Shown here: positions 59,216-64,000 of the stretch, piece by piece
Layout of the letters: each line of letters begins with the position of its first letter
How positions within the stretch are numbered: position 1 is the first letter of the stretch
From: Streptomyces sp. NBC_01260
GTDB taxonomy: Bacteria; Actinomycetota; Actinomycetes; Streptomycetales; Streptomycetaceae
DNA: 64,000 bases
Assembly: GCF_036226405.1 (NCBI RefSeq)
Contig: NZ_CP108464.1
Span: forward strand, 4,526,001 to 4,590,000
Reading direction: 5' to 3'
Notes under the pieces: model-generated
Database searches by the model: none
What the model saw: the letters and a program-made list of their open reading frames with translations, nothing else
Told to the model about the DNA's origin: nothing
Program-made: the position numbers and the translations under genes

Positions 59216-60721
59216 GTGGCAGAGCCAGTGAAAAGACCGTCGATCAATCCGTTCGGCAAGCTCAGCAGGGCGGCCCTGACGGACCACCTCGACCTGCGGA
59301 ACGGGCTGAGCGACTGGCAGTTCACGGCCGTCTCCGCCGTTCTCGGCCTGGCGCTCGCAGCCGGCGCCGTCCTTGCCGCCGGTCCCTGGGACTCGGGTCA
59401 GCGTAAGGCCGAGCAGGACTGGGCGGCCGCCCGGGCCCGTACAGGTGGCGCACATCACGACCCCGACGCGCCCGGCGGACCGGCCCCCGCCCCCAGCGCC
59501 CCGGCCGTGCTCGCGGCGCTGGGCACCGCCGCCAACCGGTCCGCGCCGGACGCCCCCGATGCCCCGGACGGCGAAGCGGCCGGACTCCGCGCCGTACTGG
59601 GCCCGCTGCTGAAGGACCCCGCGCTCGGACCCCGCCCCAGCGCCGTCGTCATCGACACCGCCACCGGCGAGCGGCTGTACGGGAAGGGGGCCGACACCCC
59701 CATGACACCGGCCTCCACGGTCAAGATCGCCACCACGGTCGCGGCCCTGACCGCGCTCGGCCCCGACCACCGCATCGCCACCACCGTCCGGGCCTCCGCC
59801 GACTCCCGCACCGTGACCCTGGTCGGCGGCGGCGACCCCACCCTGGACCGGGCGGCCCTGCGCGCCCTGGCCGCCGACACCGCACGCGCGCTGAAGGACG
59901 CCGGGGCCCACGAGGTCCGGCTCCGGTACGACGCCTCCGGCTACTCCGGGCCCGCGCACCACCCGATCGGCCCCAACGAGAACATCGCCCCGCTGAGCGC
60001 GCTGATGGTCAATGAGGGGCGCCTCGACGACACCGCGAGCGGACCCGCCCCGCGCAGCGAGGACCCCGCCCGGGACGCCGCCGACGCCTTCGGTGAACTG
60101 CTGCACGAGGCCGGGATCGACACCGGGTCCGGACCCGGTGCAGGCCGGGCGGCCGCGAAGTCCAGGGCCGTCGCCAAGCACCTCTCCGTCCCGCTGTCCG
60201 GCCTCGTCGAGCGGGCGCTGACCAACAGCGACAACGACATCGCCGAGGCGCTCGCCCGGCAGACCGCGCTGGCCGCGGGCGAACCGGCGGACTTCGACGG
60301 CGGCCGACGGGCCGTCACCGCCCAGCTGAAGAAGCTGAAACTGCCGCTGAGGGGCGTGAACTTCGCCGACGGCAGCGGACTGAACCGCCAGGACAAGGTC
60401 ACCGCCGCACTGCTCGCCGGTCTGCTCGCCCGTACGGCCGATCCGGACCACCCCGAACTGCGCTCCGTCCTCAGCGGGCTCCCGGTGGCCGGTTTCAGCG
60501 GCACGCTGAGCGGCCGCTACACGACGAAGTCCGGCGGCACCGGCCTGATCCGCGCCAAGACCGGCACGCTCACCGGCGTCAACACCCTCTGCGGAACGGT
60601 CGTCGACGCACACGGCCGGCTGCTCGCGTTCGCCTTCCTGGCATCGGGCACCACCGACCCGTCCGGCGCCCAGTCCGGCCTCGACTCGCTCGCGACCGCA
60701 TTGGCCGCCGGTAAGAGCTGA
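59216..60721 (+). CDS. dacB: D-alanyl-D-alanine carboxypeptidase, PBP4 family
   Basis: A 501-residue class C penicillin-binding protein (S13). One N-terminal span (~35-56) anchors it, then an Ala/Pro linker. The SxxK motif is Ser167-Thr-Val-Lys170 ([11 protein letters not shown]), the SxN is [11 protein letters not shown], and the KTG is RAKTGTLTG. It trims or cleaves peptidoglycan peptides outside the membrane. GTG 59216 has GAAAGGGG upstream. It is divergent from ppa, the order also seen in S. coelicolor (from memory). Confidence 0.92.
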   Translation: MAEPVKRPSINPFGKLSRAALTDHLDLRNGLSDWQFTAVSAVLGLALAAGAVLAAGPWDSGQRKAEQDWAAARARTGGAHHDPDAPGGPAPAPSAPAVLAALGTAANRSAPDAPDAPDGEAAGLRAVLGPLLKDPALGPRPSAVVIDTATGERLYGKGADTPMTPASTVKIATTVAALTALGPDHRIATTVRASADSRTVTLVGGGDPTLDRAALRALAADTARALKDAGAHEVRLRYDASGYSGPAHHPIGPNENIAPLSALMVNEGRLDDTASGPAPRSEDPARDAADAFGELLHEAGIDTGSGPGAGRAAAKSRAVAKHLSVPLSGLVERALTNSDNDIAEALARQTALAAGEPADFDGGRRAVTAQLKKLKLPLRGVNFADGSGLNRQDKVTAALLAGLLARTADPDHPELRSVLSGLPVAGFSGTLSGRYTTKSGGTGLIRAKTGTLTGVNTLCGTVVDAHGRLLAFAFLASGTTDPSGAQSGLDSLATALAAGKS

Positions 60722-60758
60722 GCCGGTCAACACCTCACCGCATCAAGGGCCGAGCACG

Positions 60759-60770
60759 TACGGTTGACGC
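60759..60770 (+). promoter_or_regulatory. Leaderless -10 element of the metalloprotease gene
   Basis: TACGGT (60759-60764) plus six bases precedes the ATG at 60771. Confidence 0.5.
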
Positions 60771-61904
60771 ATGACGAGCATCGGTGGTGCGGGGATGGTC
60801 GACTGGAATCTCGCGGTTGCGACCGCGACCCGACTTGTGCGGCCGGGGCCCGAGATCAGCCGCGAGGAGGCCCGCGAGGTCGTCGCGGAGCTGCGCAGGC
60901 ATGCCAAGGCCGCGGAGGAACACGTCCGTGCCTTCACCCGGATGATCCCGGAGGGGACCGAACCGGAGGACACCCCGGTCCTGGTCGTCGACCGGACCGG
61001 CTGGATCAAGGCGAACGTGGCGGGCTTCCGCGAGCTGCTGCGCCCCCTCCTGGAGAAGATGGAGGAACGGCGTGGCGGCGGCACGGGCGGCGCCGTGATC
61101 GGCGCGGTCGGCTCCAAGGTGACCGGGGTGGAGGTGGGGATGCTGCTGTCGTTCCTGGCCTCCCGGGTCCTCGGCCAGTACGAGACGTTCGCCCCCGCCA
61201 CCCGTGACCTCCCCGCCTCGGCCGACGGCGGCGGCAGGCTCCTGCTGGTCGCGCCGAACATCGTCCACGTCGAACGGGAGCTGGAGGTCGACCCGCACGA
61301 CTTCCGCCTCTGGGTCGCCCTCCACGAGGAGACCCACCGCACCCAGTTCACCGCGGTGCCCTGGCTCCGCGACCATCTGCAGGGCGAGATCCAGTCATTC
61401 CTCGACGAGACCGACGTCGACCCGATGACGGTGCTGGAACGGCTCCGCGAGGCCGCCCAGTCGCTGGCCGGCGGCCGGCCCGAGGGCGAGGAGGGCGAGG
61501 ACGGCGGGCGCAGCCTCGTCGAGGTCGTGCAGACCCCCGCCCAGCGCGAGATCCTCGGCAGGCTCACCGCGGTGATGTCCCTGCTGGAGGGGCACGCGGA
61601 CTACGTGATGGACGGCGTCGGCCCCGAGGTGGTGTCCTCCGTCGGCGAGATCCGGGAGAAGTTCCAGCAGCGCAGGGCGCGCGGCGCGAGCCGGCTCGAT
61701 CAGGCGCTGCGCAAGCTCCTGGGCCTCGACGCCAAGCTGCGCCAGTACCAGGAGGGCGAGCGGTTCGTGCGCGCCGTGGTCGACGAGGTCGGCATGGACG
61801 GCTTCAACCGGGTCTGGACCTCGCCCAACACCCTTCCGACCAAGGCGGAGATCGCCAAGCCGGAGGACTGGATCGCGAGGGTGCACCGTAGGGCAGAGTC
61901 ATGA
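60771..61904 (+). CDS. Zinc-dependent metalloprotease (F420-associated family)
   Basis: A 377-residue actinobacterial protein. The zinc motif HExxH reads VALHEETHRTQF, and a downstream EGHADYVMDGVG probably supplies the third ligand. The N-terminal helices (VDWNLAVATATRLVRPGPEI) and the glycine-rich middle (GAVIGAVGSKVTGVEVGMLL) match a conserved family described as zinc-dependent metalloproteases, sometimes annotated as F420 biosynthesis associated. It lies just upstream of tilS, as in many Actinobacteria. Substrate unknown. Confidence 0.85.
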   Translation: MTSIGGAGMVDWNLAVATATRLVRPGPEISREEAREVVAELRRHAKAAEEHVRAFTRMIPEGTEPEDTPVLVVDRTGWIKANVAGFRELLRPLLEKMEERRGGGTGGAVIGAVGSKVTGVEVGMLLSFLASRVLGQYETFAPATRDLPASADGGGRLLLVAPNIVHVERELEVDPHDFRLWVALHEETHRTQFTAVPWLRDHLQGEIQSFLDETDVDPMTVLERLREAAQSLAGGRPEGEEGEDGGRSLVEVVQTPAQREILGRLTAVMSLLEGHADYVMDGVGPEVVSSVGEIREKFQQRRARGASRLDQALRKLLGLDAKLRQYQEGERFVRAVVDEVGMDGFNRVWTSPNTLPTKAEIAKPEDWIARVHRRAES

Positions 61905-62105
61905 TCACGGCGCGAACAGGGGCTCGTGGCCACAGGCGAACGCGCCGGTAATCACCCATCCGAGGGACCGTAGGGGCATGGGAAGGCGTGCAATGCTCGA
62001 TGGACCGCATTGCTCTGTCACCATCGACGCACTCTGAGTGACGGCACTCTTTCCTGTCCCGGCACTCCGAGGCACCTCTCCGAAACTTCACGAAGGGCAC
62101 CGGAC

Positions 62106-63197
62106 ATGGGTCCCCATCCTGCGGTCGCGGCGATACGCCTGGCGGTCCGCCGCGTACTCCACGACGTACTCACCGACTTCACCGAACAGACCGAACGCGC
62201 TCCGCACGCCGGACGCGCCCCGCACCCCGAGCTCGCCGAAGCCGGCACCGGCAGGCGGCGCGCCGCACTCCCCGAACGCCCCGATACCCCGCTGGTGCTG
62301 GTGGCATGCTCCGGTGGCGCCGATTCCATGGCACTCGCCTCCGCCCTCGCCTTCGAGGCCCGCAAACTCGCCGTCCGGGCCGGCGGGATCACCGTCGACC
62401 ACGGCCTCCAGGACGGCTCCGACACCCGGGCCACCGAGGTCGTCGGCCGTCTCGCCGCCATGGACCTCGACCCGGTCGAGGCCGTCGCGGTGCAGGTCGG
62501 CCACGGCGGCGGGCCCGAGGCCGCCGCCCGTGACGCCCGCTACGCCGCACTGGACGCGGCGGCCGAACGCCACGGCGCCGCCGCCGTCCTGCTCGGCCAC
62601 ACCCGCGACGACCAGGCGGAGACGGTGCTGCTGGGCCTCGCCCGCGGCTCCGGCATCCGCTCCCTCTCCGGCATGGCCGCCGCGTCCGGCCCGGCCGGCC
62701 GCTACCGCCGTCCCTTCCTCCAGCTCGACCGGCAGACCGCCCGCAAGGCCTGTCTGGTCCAGTCCCTGACGGTCTGGGACGACCCGCACAACATCGACCC
62801 CGCCTACACCCGCTCCCGGCTGCGTCACGAGGGCCTGCCCGCCCTGGAGAAGGCGCTGGGCAAAGGAGTCGTCGAGGCCCTGGCCCGTACGGCGCAGCTC
62901 TCCCGTGACGACGCCGACGCCCTGGACACCTGGGCCGCCGAGGCCGAGCGTGACGTACGCGACGACGCGGGCCGGCTGGAGTGCGCCAAGCTCTGCGCTC
63001 TGCCGCCCGCCGTCCGCCGCCGGGTACTGCGCCGGGCGGCCATAGAGGCGGGCTCCCCGGCCGGTTCCCTGTTCGCCCGGCACATCGAGGAAGTCGACCG
63101 TCTCATCACCGGATGGCGCGGCCAGCAGGCCATCAACCTCCCCGGCCGCGTCGAAGCCCTGCGCCAGGGTGGCAGACTGGTGATTCGGCAGAGCTGA
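62106..63197 (+). CDS. tilS: tRNA(Ile)-lysidine synthetase
   Basis: A 363-residue ATP-dependent enzyme that converts the wobble C of tRNA-Ile(CAU) to lysidine. The PP-loop is [13 protein letters not shown] (residues 66-78). Further motifs are [38 protein letters not shown] and [16 protein letters not shown]. The length is typical of the short actinobacterial form lacking the extended C-terminal domains. GAAGGG stands eight bases before ATG 62106. Essential in most bacteria. Confidence 0.93.
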   Translation: MGPHPAVAAIRLAVRRVLHDVLTDFTEQTERAPHAGRAPHPELAEAGTGRRRAALPERPDTPLVLVACSGGADSMALASALAFEARKLAVRAGGITVDHGLQDGSDTRATEVVGRLAAMDLDPVEAVAVQVGHGGGPEAAARDARYAALDAAAERHGAAAVLLGHTRDDQAETVLLGLARGSGIRSLSGMAAASGPAGRYRRPFLQLDRQTARKACLVQSLTVWDDPHNIDPAYTRSRLRHEGLPALEKALGKGVVEALARTAQLSRDDADALDTWAAEAERDVRDDAGRLECAKLCALPPAVRRRVLRRAAIEAGSPAGSLFARHIEEVDRLITGWRGQQAINLPGRVEALRQGGRLVIRQS

Positions 63198-63280
63198 CGC
63201 ACAAGCGGCTGACATGCAGGCGAGCGGCCGCGCAGGTCCGGGACACCACCCGGACCCGGCAGGCAAAGAAAGAGACGCGG

Positions 63281-63835
63281 GTGAACGAGAAGGACATGGG
63301 CACCGACCTTCAGTCGGTGCTCCTCACCAAGGAAGAGATCGACGCGAAGCTCGTCGAGCTGGCCGCGAAGATCGACGCGGAGTACGCGGGCAGGGACCTG
63401 CTCCTCGTCGGTGTCCTCAAGGGCGCGGTGATGGTCATGGCGGACCTGGCGCGCGCCCTGTCCACCCCCGTCACCATGGACTGGATGGCCGTCTCCTCGT
63501 ACGGTGCGGGCACCCAGTCCTCCGGTGTCGTCCGGATCCTCAAGGACCTGGACACCGACATCAAGGGCAAGCACGTCCTGATCGTCGAGGACATCATCGA
63601 CTCGGGCCTGACCCTGTCCTGGCTGATGTCGAACCTGGGCTCGCGCGAGCCCGCCTCGCTGGAGATCTGCACCCTGCTGCGCAAGCCCGACGCGGCGAAG
63701 GTCGCGCTCGACTGCAAGTGGGTCGGCTTCGACATCCCCAACGAGTTCGTCGTCGGCTATGGGCTGGACTACGCGGAGAAGTACCGCAACCTCCCCTTCG
63801 TCGGTACCCTCGCCCCGCACGTCTACGGCGGCTGA
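63281..63835 (+). CDS. hpt: Hypoxanthine phosphoribosyltransferase
   Basis: A 184-residue purine salvage enzyme that makes IMP/GMP from hypoxanthine/guanine and PRPP. The PRPP-binding motif is [17 protein letters not shown], and the substrate loop region is [16 protein letters not shown]. The C-terminal [19 protein letters not shown] is highly conserved in the family. GTG 63281 is chosen because AAAGAGA lies six bases upstream and homologues start just before KDMG. It directly follows tilS; hpt-ftsH normally follow in this order and ftsH is probably just outside the window. Confidence 0.94.
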   Translation: MNEKDMGTDLQSVLLTKEEIDAKLVELAAKIDAEYAGRDLLLVGVLKGAVMVMADLARALSTPVTMDWMAVSSYGAGTQSSGVVRILKDLDTDIKGKHVLIVEDIIDSGLTLSWLMSNLGSREPASLEICTLLRKPDAAKVALDCKWVGFDIPNEFVVGYGLDYAEKYRNLPFVGTLAPHVYGG

Positions 63836-64000
63836 CCACGACGCGGCGCAACCCGCGCCGACTCCGGGGAACCCTCACGGATTTCCCGCCGTTGAGCCTT
63901 CGAAGGCGGGTTTGACAGACGTCCCCGGCGGTCGTCGGTGACAATGCTGGGGTACCGTCCGAAGAACAGTCTTTACTCACACGCAGCATTTACCTACGGG
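63836..64000. promoter_or_regulatory. Region after hpt, probably the ftsH upstream region
   Basis: CCCGCC (63885-63890) and GGCGGG (63905-63910) form a weak hairpin followed by TTT, a possible hpt terminator. A TTGACA at 63912-63917 is a candidate -35 element; no clear -10 follows at normal spacing. No gene starts before the window ends. Confidence 0.35.

Overview
The window is high-G+C actinobacterial DNA and almost certainly a Streptomyces chromosome. Evidence: third-position G/C bias in every real gene, many GTG and TTG starts, several apparent leaderless genes (TANNNT hexamer six or seven bases before the start codon), and marker genes typical of the genus: a lysine-tailed TopA, a membrane-domain/thymidylate-kinase fusion, an XRE/DUF397/ATPase regulatory trio, a TipA-type MerR regulator, and a streptogrisin-type protease with a chitin-binding module. 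From memory, unverified here, the flanks follow the S. coelicolor order (topA-tmk-holB on the left; gadB-tipA-ppa-dacB-tilS-hpt on the right).

Layout. 1-13.2 kb is core: the tail of a small secreted protein, a methyltransferase, a decayed stretch, topA, the tmk fusion, the DNA polymerase III delta' subunit and a secreted TAP-like hydrolase, ending at tRNA-Thr(CGT). 13.3-28 kb looks accessory. It starts beside the tRNA gene and carries three insertion-sequence remnants (IS3-like, IS701-like, IS21 istB-like). It holds a six-gene leftward cassette (adaptor with peptidoglycan-binding domain, ABC ATPase, FtsX-type permease, lipoprotein, two near-identical small secreted I36-like proteins), a leftward operon of membrane-bound molybdopterin oxidoreductase, membrane protein and GH15 hydrolase, then a GNAT, a VOC protein, a PadR/HAAS pair and an NmrA-type oxidoreductase.

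28-35.7 kb is regulatory and transport: a WYL regulator with a clear operator, a sensor kinase/response regulator pair divergent from a MacB-like ABC exporter with a perfect inverted repeat between them, and an APH-fold kinase. 35.8-38.2 kb holds two adjacent secreted enzymes, an S1 protease and an intradiol dioxygenase, ending in the same type of carbohydrate-binding module. 38.3-44.8 kb has an exonuclease/polymerase A protein, a quinone-type reductase, a DUF2786 protein behind a 25-bp perfect hairpin, and a FUSC membrane protein. 44.9-51.6 kb has a lipoprotein, the XRE/ATPase/DUF397 trio with a shared inverted 22-bp element, an aldehyde dehydrogenase, and a PadR-controlled drug-type ABC exporter. 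51.7-64 kb returns to core: gadB, a ClC-type channel, tipA, YbjQ, DedA, ThrE, ppa, dacB, a zinc metalloprotease, tilS and hpt.

The best candidate for something undescribed is the 13.9-19.1 kb cassette: a MacAB-like exporter in an apparent operon with a lipoprotein and a recently duplicated pair of small secreted proteins. Also notable are a TipA homologue lacking Cys214, the secreted protease/dioxygenase pair sharing a binding module, and several unusually clean operators.
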